A DNA stretch of 15,019 bases from Gammaproteobacteria bacterium (lineage in GTDB: Bacteria > Pseudomonadota > Gammaproteobacteria > Arenicellales > Arenicellaceae). The position numbers and the translations under genes were made by a program. The notes beneath the pieces were generated by a model, which saw only the letters and a program-made list of their open reading frames with translations, was not told the DNA's origin and made no database searches. Shown piece by piece: positions 1 through 7,042 of the stretch. Positions within the stretch are counted from its first letter, which is position 1, and each line of letters starts with the position of its first letter. Location: contig DNHK01000398.1 of assembly GCA_003485905.1 (NCBI GenBank), positions 1 to 15,019 on the forward strand, read 5' to 3'.

Positions 1-554
1 CTTTATTTACTCGCTATCCCGAGAGCCAAATTGGGCATCTGCAACCGATGTTAAGACCACCTGAAACCGACCAACTCGATTTTGAAGGCGAACTAGCTGT
101 AATTATAGGAAAACCGGGCAGACGAATAGCGTAGGAAGATGCTCTATCGCATATCGTAGGCTACTCATGCTACAACGATGGCAGCGTGCGGGACTGGCAA
201 AAACACACGGCCCAATTTCTCCCTGGTAAAAGCTTCGTTGGTACCGGTGCCTTTGGCCCGTGGATGGTCACAGCCGATGAGATAACTGACCCCACACAAT
301 TGGACCTCTCGACTCGTTTAAATGGCGAGGTAGTTCAATCATCTAGCACTGATTTAATGATCAACAGCATTCCCGTGCTAATCGAGTATATATCCACGAT
401 ATTTCCGCTAAATCCAGGCGATGTCATCGTAACAGGGACTCCGGGAGGCGTTGGTGCACGACGAACCCCACCATTATTCATGCATGATGGCGATGTCGTT
501 GAAGTTGAGATCAGTCAGATAGGTGTACTACGCAATACAGTACGAGACGAGTAA
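1..554 (+). pseudogene. Fumarylacetoacetate hydrolase family protein, 5'-truncated by window edge and interrupted by an in-frame TAG
   Basis: Reading in one frame from base 3 gives a continuous FAH-family sequence on both sides of a single TAG at 132-134. Before the stop is the metal-ligand segment FEGELAVIIGKPGRR (Glu codons at 84-86 and 90-92). After it come GYSCYNDGSVRDWQ (Asp codon at 177-179), FGPWMVTADEI, and the C-terminal GDVIVTGTPGGVG signature. In the family these residues form a divalent-metal site used to hydrolyse or decarboxylate beta-diketo acids, mostly in aromatic catabolism. The stop sits where the family normally has an acidic residue, so one G-to-T change from GAG would explain it. 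A downstream restart at GTG 186 has no convincing ribosome binding site and would lack both metal-binding Glu residues. I therefore call a pseudogene. A sequencing error or amber readthrough remains possible, because nothing else in the frame is damaged. Confidence 0.8.
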
Positions 555-654
555 ACGGGTAAATTAACGCCGGGCTCCTCTCAAATTTATTATTGGAAAT
601 TACTCGTTCTTGTTACGTGAACATTTTTCCCATTTTATATAAAAAGCTAGAATT

Positions 655-747
655 GATTAACAATCGGGCTCTTTCGCTAATTTACATCAAAATTCCGTAA
701 ATATTTCATATTGTCGATAAAATAAGGTTAATATCCAGATTAACAAT
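655..747. promoter_or_regulatory. Repeated GATTAACAAT operator-like motifs in the GntR gene leader
   Basis: The 10-mer GATTAACAAT occurs exactly twice, at 655-664 and 738-747. The second copy is also the right arm of an inverted repeat, GTTAAT (727-732) / ATTAAC (739-744), with six bases between the arms. A wider pair, ATATTGT (708-714) / ACAATAT (743-749), overlaps it. GntR-family regulators usually bind short inverted repeats near their own promoters, so this is a plausible autoregulatory site. No confident -35/-10 pair could be assigned in the AT-rich 555-782 gap. Confidence 0.4.
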
Positions 748-782
748 ATATCGAAAATTTTGGAGCAACTACGGAAAATATT

Positions 783-1466
783 GTGGCAACTGACACTTCT
801 AACTCTATAGATTCAAATCACTCATCTTCAGCTTACGAGAGACTCGAGCAGGATATTCTTACCGGACACTTAAAACCAGGTGAACGGCTTCGCTTAAAAG
901 AATTAATCGAAACCTACAACACTGGAAATAGCCCAATGCGAGAGGCTTTAAGCCGGTTATCAGCTAGAGGTTTGGTTGTTCGAGAAGAGAATCGTGGATT
1001 TAGCGTGCCGCACGCTTCCAAGGAAAGTTTAAAGGAATTACTAAAAACTCGTTGCTGGCTCGAAGAGATAGGCTTACGTGAATCGATTACCGCTGGAGGT
1101 AGCGAATGGGAAGAAGGCATCGTTTTGGCATTTCATTGGCTCCATCAGGCAACCAATAGCGATGAGTCCTCCAGTGGCCGAAAATCTCCCAAGTGGTCTA
1201 AATATCACCTAGGGTTTCATGTCGCGCTAATCTCTGCATGTGAATCAAGTATTTTGATTGATTTTTGCACACAACTACAAGGGCGCAGCTTTCGCTATTC
1301 TAACTTGGCTAAAATTAGCAAACACGCGGGTCGAAATGAACTGGAAGAACATCGAGAAATAAAGGATGCCACATTAAACCGAGACGCAGATTTAGCTGTT
1401 AGCAAACTACATAAACACTACACCACTACGTTGGAAATACTTCTGGCTAGCGATAGGTTTGACTGA
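783..1466 (+). CDS. GntR family transcriptional regulator, FCD-domain (CsiR/GlaR-like)
   Basis: This is a 227-residue DNA-binding regulator. Residues about 15-78 form the winged helix-turn-helix: AYERLEQDILTGHLKPGERL, then the recognition-helix segment PMREALSRL (51-59) and a wing at VVREENRGFSV. Residues about 85-220 form the helical FCD ligand domain with His at 142, 146, 190 and 212. The order KYHLGFHVAL, RSFRYSNLA, LEEHREI and KLHKHYTTTLEIL resembles the CsiR/GlaR branch, which as I recall has His rather than Asp at the first ligand position. FCD regulators usually sense small carboxylic acids. The start is GTG at 783; a GGAG lies about 17 bases upstream, which is rather far, so the start is moderately certain. 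It follows the broken FAH gene on the same strand and may have controlled it. The effector cannot be read from the sequence. Confidence 0.9.
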   Translation: MATDTSNSIDSNHSSSAYERLEQDILTGHLKPGERLRLKELIETYNTGNSPMREALSRLSARGLVVREENRGFSVPHASKESLKELLKTRCWLEEIGLRESITAGGSEWEEGIVLAFHWLHQATNSDESSSGRKSPKWSKYHLGFHVALISACESSILIDFCTQLQGRSFRYSNLAKISKHAGRNELEEHREIKDATLNRDADLAVSKLHKHYTTTLEILLASDRFD

Positions 1467-1577
1467 TTCAGCTACTAGCAGTAGGTTCAAATAACCCTCC
1501 ACTCAGTGCGGTCCAATATAAGAAAATTCCGGCTAATATTCTTGTCAGCCAGAAATTAAAGATAGGATTAACCGTAG
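1467..1577. other. Short convergent intergenic spacer, no clear terminator
   Basis: This gap separates the GntR gene from the convergent cytochrome gene. The only pairings visible are short and imperfect: CTAC/GTAG around 1474-1486 and GGCT/AGCC around 1532-1551. Neither has a T-tract, so no terminator is called. Confidence 0.3.
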
Positions 1578-3314
1578 CTACTTTATCAGCGGTCGGCCAT
1601 CGGCAGGATTGATGCCGTTGTGAAAGCCACCTTGGTCACGTACTACGTGACCCACACCGTTCTCGTCATATTGAACCCACACTAAACCATGTGGGTTTCC
1701 ACGCTGTGGCATGTCGATAACTTTCAGCTGTTCTTTGGTAGCAGCATCAAACACATAGATTCGACCTTCGCCGTTACTGGTAACCCACATTTCTTTCCCA
1801 TCAGGAGAGAGCAGCACGTGGTCAGCCTGATACCCTGAGAAAACAGTATCCAATCCTCGGCCAGATTCTGTGTCCACGACCGTTAAGGTTCGCCCAAGTG
1901 CGCCAGTAGCTTCACCTTTATTTGAAACCCAAAGTTCAGTTTCATCCGCATTTAGAGTCCCACCATACGGGCCAATACCGGTTGGCGTAGACCACTCAAT
2001 CGCACCGGTAGAATTATTGATTTTTGAAACGTTGGCTGACCCGGCGGCAGGAACGTAGAGATAATCGCTGTCGGAATCAATGATAATCCAATCACCTCGA
2101 AAACCGCTATAAGGATATTCTGCAACGACTTCCCAAGTCTCTGGATCAAGTTTGGACACCCAATAGGGTAACGACGTCGTCGCTTGCCCAGAAGCTACTC
2201 TAGCGGCACCATCTAGCATGCCACCATCATTACCCGGTTGCATTAAGATGTAGATAAACTCGTTGTCGGTATATGCGGTATAACTACTTCCACCAAGATC
2301 TTCAGACCGAACTCCGCCGATAATCTGATCAGTTTCCGGGTCGAACAAAAATACATCTAACCCACCCGGGCTAGCGATAAAGGTGTCAATGAGCAAGTAC
2401 TTATCTTGGAATATCTGTGCATGATGAGTACGCCCACCTACATCTAATTGCTTTATTGGCTGTAAAGTCAACGCATCTACTTTAAGCAAGGTTGCGGGAA
2501 CTCTTAACGCGCGCCCTCCTTGAGGCGCTACTCCACTACTTGGTCCAATAATGTATACGTAACGGGCATCGGGAGTTAACACCGTAGTATGTACCGCACC
2601 ACGCAATTCTTCTGGCATGGCCCCTGACACGATAACCTCTTTAGTGTCAGCATCACCAATCACAACCTGGGTGTAGTTTGAAGGCTCGACATCGCGCACC
2701 CGACGAGCCGTCGTCCCAATATTTTGATAGAAATAAGTCTTTCCAGGCTCTGGGCTGAACACCGCTTCACCATTGTCATAAGTAGCAAGCTCTGTCACTT
2801 GATAGTCTTGCTTCAAACTTCCAGTCTTAGCTTTACGTTGCCAATCTTCAACAACCGTATCAAACGACTGTATCTCAAGCACTTTTTTATCTCGTGCTGT
2901 CAATGCAAAAACTGTCGCGTCTGCTTTTGCGGCAAGCATCGCGGTGAGCTCTGTCCGCCAACCGTTAACGTCATCTAGGCTTGTAGAGTTCCCACCTAGA
3001 TCTCTAATATATACAGACAATGCTAAAAGATCGTCAACACTGGGATTTAACTCACTAACAATAACGGCCATTTGTGGATTGGAGTCCAGCTGCTCCTGAA
3101 TATCCAAAGGCGTTGGCCCGTTAAGCAAGGTTGGTCCTACACCGCCTGATGCATCATCGGAATGACAGACCCAACATGAAACCCGCTCGAAATAGAGTTC
3201 CTTGCCCTTGGCGCTCATTGCTTCAAGGTCTATCGTGCTATCCATCTGAGCAAATACCGGGCCCACAAGGAAAGTTAAAATACCTAAGAGTAAAGAAAGT
3301 TTTTTGCGGTTCAT
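1578..3314 (-). CDS. Secreted c-type cytochrome fused to a C-terminal beta-propeller
   Basis: The 578-residue protein starts with a signal peptide: basic NRKK, then a hydrophobic stretch ending in VFA at about residue 22. It should be exported to the periplasm. Residues about 30-110 form a small cytochrome c domain with one heme motif, CWVCH (47-51), and Met82 as a possible sixth ligand. The remainder, about 150-560, has repeated strand patterns typical of YncE/YVTN-type propellers, for example VLTPDARYVYII, DSDYLYVPAAGSANVSKI, NADETELWVSN and LLSPDGKEMWVTSNGEGRIYVFD. A cytochrome plus propeller at this length recalls cytochrome cd1 nitrite reductases and NirN/NirF relatives. I cannot confirm heme d1 ligands, and no nir genes are nearby, so the function is open; a periplasmic electron-transfer enzyme or sensor is likely. 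On its own strand a GGGGT lies about five bases before ATG 3314. It is divergent from the DUF1499 gene. Confidence 0.85.
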   Translation of the reverse strand: MNRKKLSLLLGILTFLVGPVFAQMDSTIDLEAMSAKGKELYFERVSCWVCHSDDASGGVGPTLLNGPTPLDIQEQLDSNPQMAVIVSELNPSVDDLLALSVYIRDLGGNSTSLDDVNGWRTELTAMLAAKADATVFALTARDKKVLEIQSFDTVVEDWQRKAKTGSLKQDYQVTELATYDNGEAVFSPEPGKTYFYQNIGTTARRVRDVEPSNYTQVVIGDADTKEVIVSGAMPEELRGAVHTTVLTPDARYVYIIGPSSGVAPQGGRALRVPATLLKVDALTLQPIKQLDVGGRTHHAQIFQDKYLLIDTFIASPGGLDVFLFDPETDQIIGGVRSEDLGGSSYTAYTDNEFIYILMQPGNDGGMLDGAARVASGQATTSLPYWVSKLDPETWEVVAEYPYSGFRGDWIIIDSDSDYLYVPAAGSANVSKINNSTGAIEWSTPTGIGPYGGTLNADETELWVSNKGEATGALGRTLTVVDTESGRGLDTVFSGYQADHVLLSPDGKEMWVTSNGEGRIYVFDAATKEQLKVIDMPQRGNPHGLVWVQYDENGVGHVVRDQGGFHNGINPADGRPLIK

Positions 3315-3638
3315 AATTACCCCAGTAAGCGCGCGCGAGTGCGTAGATTTACGAATTCCGGATGCTTGTTATTTCGTAAATATGTCGATCTTTAGCTTAT
3401 TTTCGATAATTCTAACACCCCAAATAGACTCTATGCTAATTTATGCGCCTTGCTAACAAAAATACCATGCATGCTAAGTCCTCACTTCGACTATCGCAGT
3501 GCCGACTAGTTACCCGCAATCAAATATGATGCAGTGAGTAATGTCTAATCTTAAAGCTGCTTTATATCTATAGGTTAGCGATTAGTTCGTCGTCAACAAA
3601 ATAGCAATTCACCTGCACTCACCTGAGGAGAGTAACTT
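3315..3638. other. Divergent intergenic region between the cytochrome and DUF1499 genes
   Basis: This 324-base stretch must hold promoters for both flanking genes. It contains the inverted repeat at 3347-3381, one TCGATA (3403-3408), and three TGCTAA copies (3434-3439, 3451-3456, 3472-3477). I could not assign a convincing sigma-70 promoter to either side. A 28-codon reading frame inside it has no ribosome binding site and is not called. Confidence 0.5.
3347..3381. repeat. Perfect 9-bp inverted repeat upstream of the cytochrome gene
   Basis: ATTTACGAA at 3347-3355 is the exact reverse complement of TTCGTAAAT at 3373-3381, with 17 bases between. It lies 33 bases upstream of the minus-strand cytochrome start, in the promoter region. 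A regulator-binding site is more likely than a terminator. The right arm continues as CGTAAATAT (3375-3383), a 9-mer also found at 696-704 upstream of the GntR gene. Confidence 0.4.
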
Positions 3639-4475
3639 ATGTCATTTCTAAAGAACCCAAAACTCTGGGCTAACGTGGCCTTAGTTGCCAGCATTACCTG
3701 TATCTTGGCAGTTATTGCATCGATTGTAGGAGTTAGAATGGATGCAATGGGCTTTCGTACCGCGACATCCATACTGCGTACCGTAGTACAGGCCGGATTG
3801 ATAGTGTTTGTGCTCGCAGCGTTAACTATGCTCCTTTCACGCACTAACCGAACTGCAAGAAATCGAAGTGCTCTTGCAGCTGCGCTAGTTGTAATCCCAT
3901 TGGCAGGTATTATTAGCGTTCAGCCAGCCGGGACTCCATTATTTGCAGGCGCGCCTCCTGGCCCGCCCGTCACAGGAATGGCTGGAACGCCTTCTCAAGG
4001 AATGGCTGTGGGCATGGGCGTAGGAATGGGTGGTGGTGCAGCTGGGCGAACCCCACCACTAAACGACATTTCTACTGACACACAAGATCCACCCTTGTAT
4101 AACGCTGTCATCCCTCACCGTCCACAAGGAAGTAATACAGTCGAGTACCCGGGCGCAATTGCTGCACAGACACAAAAACAATTATTTCCGGATATTGCCC
4201 CAATTGAATCTGAGCTCTCTATGGATGATGCGATACAGCGCGCTCTGCGAGTTGCTGAAGATATGGGCTGGGAAATAATTGCGCAAGGCCTTACTGATGG
4301 CGTAATCGAAGCCGTAGCGACAACAAGATTCTTTGATTTTCAAGATGACGTAGTAATTAGGGTACGCGCAAACGGAACTGGAAGTATTGTCGATATACGT
4401 TCGCACTCTAGAATTGGCAGAGGAGATCAAGGCAAAAATGCTGGACGCGTGCGCGATTTCATAGCGGCGTTTTAG
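3639..4475 (+). CDS. Membrane-anchored DUF1499 family protein with Gly/Met/Pro-rich linker
   Basis: The protein has 278 residues. Three hydrophobic helices are visible at about 10-32, 47-67 and 77-94, so it should sit in the inner membrane. A flexible, low-complexity linker rich in Gly, Met, Ala and Pro spans about 98-136. Residues about 138-278 match DUF1499: PLNDISTDTQDPPLY at its start, then the FPDIAPI segment, GWEII, GVIEAVATTRFFDFQDDVVIRVR, and VDIRSHSRIGRGDQGKNAGRVRDF. DUF1499 has no established biochemical role that I know of. Many members are short lipoproteins or soluble proteins; here the domain is tethered to a three-helix anchor. The start is well supported by GAGGAGA about nine bases before ATG 3639. 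A hairpin follows the gene, which suggests a single-gene transcript. Confidence 0.85.
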   Translation: MSFLKNPKLWANVALVASITCILAVIASIVGVRMDAMGFRTATSILRTVVQAGLIVFVLAALTMLLSRTNRTARNRSALAAALVVIPLAGIISVQPAGTPLFAGAPPGPPVTGMAGTPSQGMAVGMGVGMGGGAAGRTPPLNDISTDTQDPPLYNAVIPHRPQGSNTVEYPGAIAAQTQKQLFPDIAPIESELSMDDAIQRALRVAEDMGWEIIAQGLTDGVIEAVATTRFFDFQDDVVIRVRANGTGSIVDIRSHSRIGRGDQGKNAGRVRDFIAAF

Positions 4476-4507
4476 ATAATTACTCAGAAGGCAGATTTAC
4501 AAGCTAA

Positions 4508-4534
4508 CGGGCGAAGAAAACTTTTCAACGCCCG
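4508..4534 (+). terminator. Candidate terminator hairpin after the DUF1499 gene
   Basis: CGGGCG (4508-4513) pairs with CGCCCG (4529-4534). The 15-base interior contains GAA/TTC, which could extend the stem across an AA/AA internal loop. A weaker outer pair is AGCTAA (4502-4507) / TTAGCT (4548-4553). The downstream bases are AT-rich but contain no clean T-run, so efficiency is uncertain. Confidence 0.45.
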
Positions 4535-4618
4535 CTATATTCTAGTATTAGCTATGTTAACTGCACAGCTAATTCGTTTATAATCGCATATCCCTAAATG
4601 TTATAAGTTTTATCGACT

Positions 4619-4671
4619 TTTTGACTAGAGTGCTATCGAAACTTTGTCAAAACCCTCATAAAAATTATGAT
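4619..4671 (+). promoter_or_regulatory. Candidate promoter with overlapping inverted repeats, upstream of gap
   Basis: TTGTCA (4644-4649), a 16-base spacer and TATGAT (4666-4671) each match the sigma-70 consensus at five of six positions, giving a leader of about 60 bases. Two inverted repeats overlap these boxes. TTTTGAC (4619-4625) / GTCAAAA (4646-4652) covers the -35 box. TCATAA (4656-4661) / TTATGA (4665-4670) overlaps the -10 box. This layout suits repressor control. An alternative promoter with a perfect TATAAT (4579-4584) and TTAACT (4557-4562), spacer 16, lies farther upstream. Confidence 0.4.
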
Positions 4672-4736
4672 GTTTAACTTGGGACACTGAATATTTAGCA
4701 CTCCCCCTATCGAATTATCAATCAGGAGAAACTGAA

Positions 4737-5759
4737 ATGACTAAAGTCGCTGTAGTTGGTTATGGCGTAATCGGGCAGCGCTTGGCGGATGCTGTTGCCG
4801 CGCAAGATGATATGGAACTGGTCGGAATTGCCGACCTCGCCCCTACAATTACCCTACGTGCACTGGTTGAGCGCGGCATGCCCTATGATCTTTATTGTGC
4901 TGTTCCTGGCCAGGAACATAATCTTGAAGACGCAGGTATTCCGGTAACAGGCACTCTGGAAGAACTAATTCAAAAAGTAGATATCGTATTAGACGCGACT
5001 AGCCCCGGGATTGGCGCTAAGAACAAAGCTCTTTATGAAAAACATGGTAAAAAAGCGATTTTTCAGGGTGGCGAGAAAAATGACATCGTTGATGTGTTTT
5101 TTCACGGATATGCAAACTACCCAAAAGGCGTTGATGCCGACTTTCTGAAACTGACCTCATGTAATACGACTGGCTTAATCAGAACGGTCCACTGGCTAGA
5201 CCAAGCTGTTGGTGTAGAAAAGGCGGCAATTACTATCATCCGCCGCGTGGCTGATCCAGGTGATACATTCCGAGGCTTAACCAACAACCTGCAAATCGAA
5301 CCAGTCCCAAATCATCAGGCGGTAGACCTAATGACGATTATGCCGCACGTTGATTGCACGGGTGTCTTGGTGCACACGCCGGTAACTCACGGCCATATCA
5401 TTAGTATTGTCGCGAAGACTAAAAAAGATATATCTCCCGAAGAAGCGATTGCATTGTTTAAGACGCATCCACGCATGAAGGTAGTCAAAATAGCTGATGG
5501 GTTCGATTCTAATGGAGCTTTTTTCCGATATGCTCGGGACAAAGGCAATATGCGCGCGGACATGTACGAGGTTGGTCTATGGGAAGAAACAGTCGCCAAA
5601 TCTGGTGATGACTTAATTTTCTCAATTAACATTCCTCAAGAAGCCATTACTATCCCTGAAACGATAGATGGGATTCGCGCTGCAACGGGCATGCAAACCG
5701 ACGGTGCTGAAGCTGTAGCTTTGACTAACAAATATTTGAATATGAGCGCCCCTGGATAG
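4737..5759 (+). CDS. gap: Type II (archaeal-type) glyceraldehyde-3-phosphate dehydrogenase
   Basis: The protein has 340 residues, the usual length for the archaeal class of phosphorylating GAPDH, which oxidises glyceraldehyde-3-phosphate to 1,3-bisphosphoglycerate with NAD(P)+. Seen are the Rossmann motif GYGVIGQRLADA (8-19), DATSPGIGAKN (86-96), IFQGGEKND (108-116), the active-site SCNTTGL with Cys142, IIRRVADP, and the THGH segment that aligns with the catalytic-His region of archaeal enzymes. The ordinary bacterial GAPDH signature is absent, so this is the type II class. AGGAG at 4724-4728 is well spaced from ATG 4737. Only five bases separate it from the kinase gene that follows, so the product is probably passed to that enzyme. 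Type II GAPDH is uncommon in gammaproteobacteria, which suggests old transfer. Base composition does not look obviously different from its neighbours. A different aldehyde-phosphate substrate cannot be excluded. Confidence 0.9.
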   Translation: MTKVAVVGYGVIGQRLADAVAAQDDMELVGIADLAPTITLRALVERGMPYDLYCAVPGQEHNLEDAGIPVTGTLEELIQKVDIVLDATSPGIGAKNKALYEKHGKKAIFQGGEKNDIVDVFFHGYANYPKGVDADFLKLTSCNTTGLIRTVHWLDQAVGVEKAAITIIRRVADPGDTFRGLTNNLQIEPVPNHQAVDLMTIMPHVDCTGVLVHTPVTHGHIISIVAKTKKDISPEEAIALFKTHPRMKVVKIADGFDSNGAFFRYARDKGNMRADMYEVGLWEETVAKSGDDLIFSINIPQEAITIPETIDGIRAATGMQTDGAEAVALTNKYLNMSAPG

Positions 5760-5764
5760 CGTTC

Positions 5765-7003
5765 ATGACTGATATTAGTAAAATTCATTCGATTGATGAA
5801 GGAGCGTTCGCTGGAAAGCGAGTGCTCCTTCGAGTCGACATTAATTGTCCAATTGACAAGCAAACCGGCAAAATTGCCAATGACAACCGAATCGTCAAAA
5901 GTATCCCCACGATTAAGGATTTAATGGATAAAGGCGCTCGACTTGCCATTATTGCGCATCAGGGCGATACGACCGATTACGCTTCTCTGATTAGCTTGAG
6001 CGAGCACGCAACCCGATTGAGTGCCGCACTAGGAAGGCCGGTTGGTTTTATCGAAGACGTAGCTGGCCCAGCAGCAGTAGACAAAATAATGGCGCTTGGC
6101 GATGGCGAAGTTATACTGCTCGATAACTTGCGTTATCTAACGGAAGAAGTTTCAACTTTTGAAGACAGCGTGGCGCAGGACCCTGCCGATATGGGAAGCT
6201 GTTATCTAGTGCGCAGACTAGCACCGGTTTTTGATAGCTACGTGAATGATGCCTTTGCAGCAGCCCACCGAAACTCGCCATCGATGGTAGGGTTTCAAGA
6301 AGTGCTGCCTTCTTATGCTGGTCGATTATTAATGCAGGAACTAGCAGCCTTGCAATCAATCACCGACAACCCAGCTAGACCTTGCATCTATATGTTAGGT
6401 GGCTCACGCGCAGGCGATGCCTTCGGCATGATAGAACAGGTATTGAAAGATGGCTCCGCTGACCAACTCCTATTGAGTGGCTTAGTCGGTCAGATCTTCA
6501 TGATGGCGGATGACATTAATATTGGTAAGTCGTCAGCCGGTTTCATACGTCACAAGGGCTTCGAGCAATACATAACGCCAGCTAAGGAATTTCTTAGCAA
6601 TTATCGCGATAAGATATCGTACGCAGGTGATGTTGCGGTAGACGTTGATGGAAAACGAAAAAATGTTAGCTTGAATGACGTTACTGATGATCAGGATATA
6701 TCTGACATCGGAGATCAAACCATTGAAGATTACGTAGCCGCAATTGCTGCTGCAAAAACCATTTTTGTAAATGGCCCGGCAGGCATTTACGAAAGTGAAC
6801 TGTTTGAAAAAGGAACCAAGTCACTCTGGAATGCGGTCGCGGACTCAAATGGATTCTCTGTGATCGGGGGTGGTGATTCCGTCACATCGTTTGCCAAATA
6901 CACAGAGCTCTCGAAACTAAACTACGTTTCAACAGCAGGTGGGGCATTAATCAGATATTTATCGGGCGTTCGACTACCTTTACTGGAAGCAATATCTAAA
7001 TAG
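5765..7003 (+). CDS. pgk: Archaeal-type phosphoglycerate kinase with altered catalytic positions
   Basis: The 412-residue protein aligns along its whole length with the archaeal branch of phosphoglycerate kinase, which moves phosphate from 1,3-bisphosphoglycerate to ADP. Conserved are VLLRVDINCPID (Asp25, Asn27), NDNRI (Arg42), AHQG (His65), LLDNLRY (Arg123), NDAFAAAHR (Arg169), GSADQLLLSGLVGQIF, NGPAGIYE, GGGDSVTSFAKY (368-379) and STAGGAL near the C-terminus. Two positions depart from the family pattern as I know it. The Arg of the H-x-G-R motif (yeast Arg65) is Asp68, and the Lys of G-G-A-K (yeast Lys215) is Arg215 in GGSRAGD. The usual GGGDT is GGGDS. The enzyme may be a divergent PGK or have shifted specificity. 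It sits five bases behind the type II GAPDH gene and shares its probable transcript. ATG 5765 has only a weak ribosome site, so translational coupling is likely. Confidence 0.85.
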   Translation: MTDISKIHSIDEGAFAGKRVLLRVDINCPIDKQTGKIANDNRIVKSIPTIKDLMDKGARLAIIAHQGDTTDYASLISLSEHATRLSAALGRPVGFIEDVAGPAAVDKIMALGDGEVILLDNLRYLTEEVSTFEDSVAQDPADMGSCYLVRRLAPVFDSYVNDAFAAAHRNSPSMVGFQEVLPSYAGRLLMQELAALQSITDNPARPCIYMLGGSRAGDAFGMIEQVLKDGSADQLLLSGLVGQIFMMADDINIGKSSAGFIRHKGFEQYITPAKEFLSNYRDKISYAGDVAVDVDGKRKNVSLNDVTDDQDISDIGDQTIEDYVAAIAAAKTIFVNGPAGIYESELFEKGTKSLWNAVADSNGFSVIGGGDSVTSFAKYTELSKLNYVSTAGGALIRYLSGVRLPLLEAISK

Positions 7004-7042
7004 TATTTATAGAATTGTCAGACTAAACGATTCGATCCAGTT

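Noticed and set aside
2724..2978. 84-codon frame antisense to the cytochrome-propeller gene
   Set aside because: It is a shadow of the propeller coding sequence, with no start signal and no recognisable protein pattern.
3467..3474. Perfect palindrome CATGCATG as an operator
   Set aside because: An 8-base palindrome alone occurs often by chance, and no second copy was seen nearby.
3443..3529. 28-codon reading frame in the divergent spacer
   Set aside because: There is no ribosome binding site, no recognisable motif, and the composition is like the surrounding spacer.
4737..7003. Archaeal contamination or misassembly as the source of the GAPDH and PGK genes
   Set aside because: The genes lie in one continuous strand with bacterial flanks, normal short gaps, and no abrupt change in base composition. 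Old transfer is simpler.
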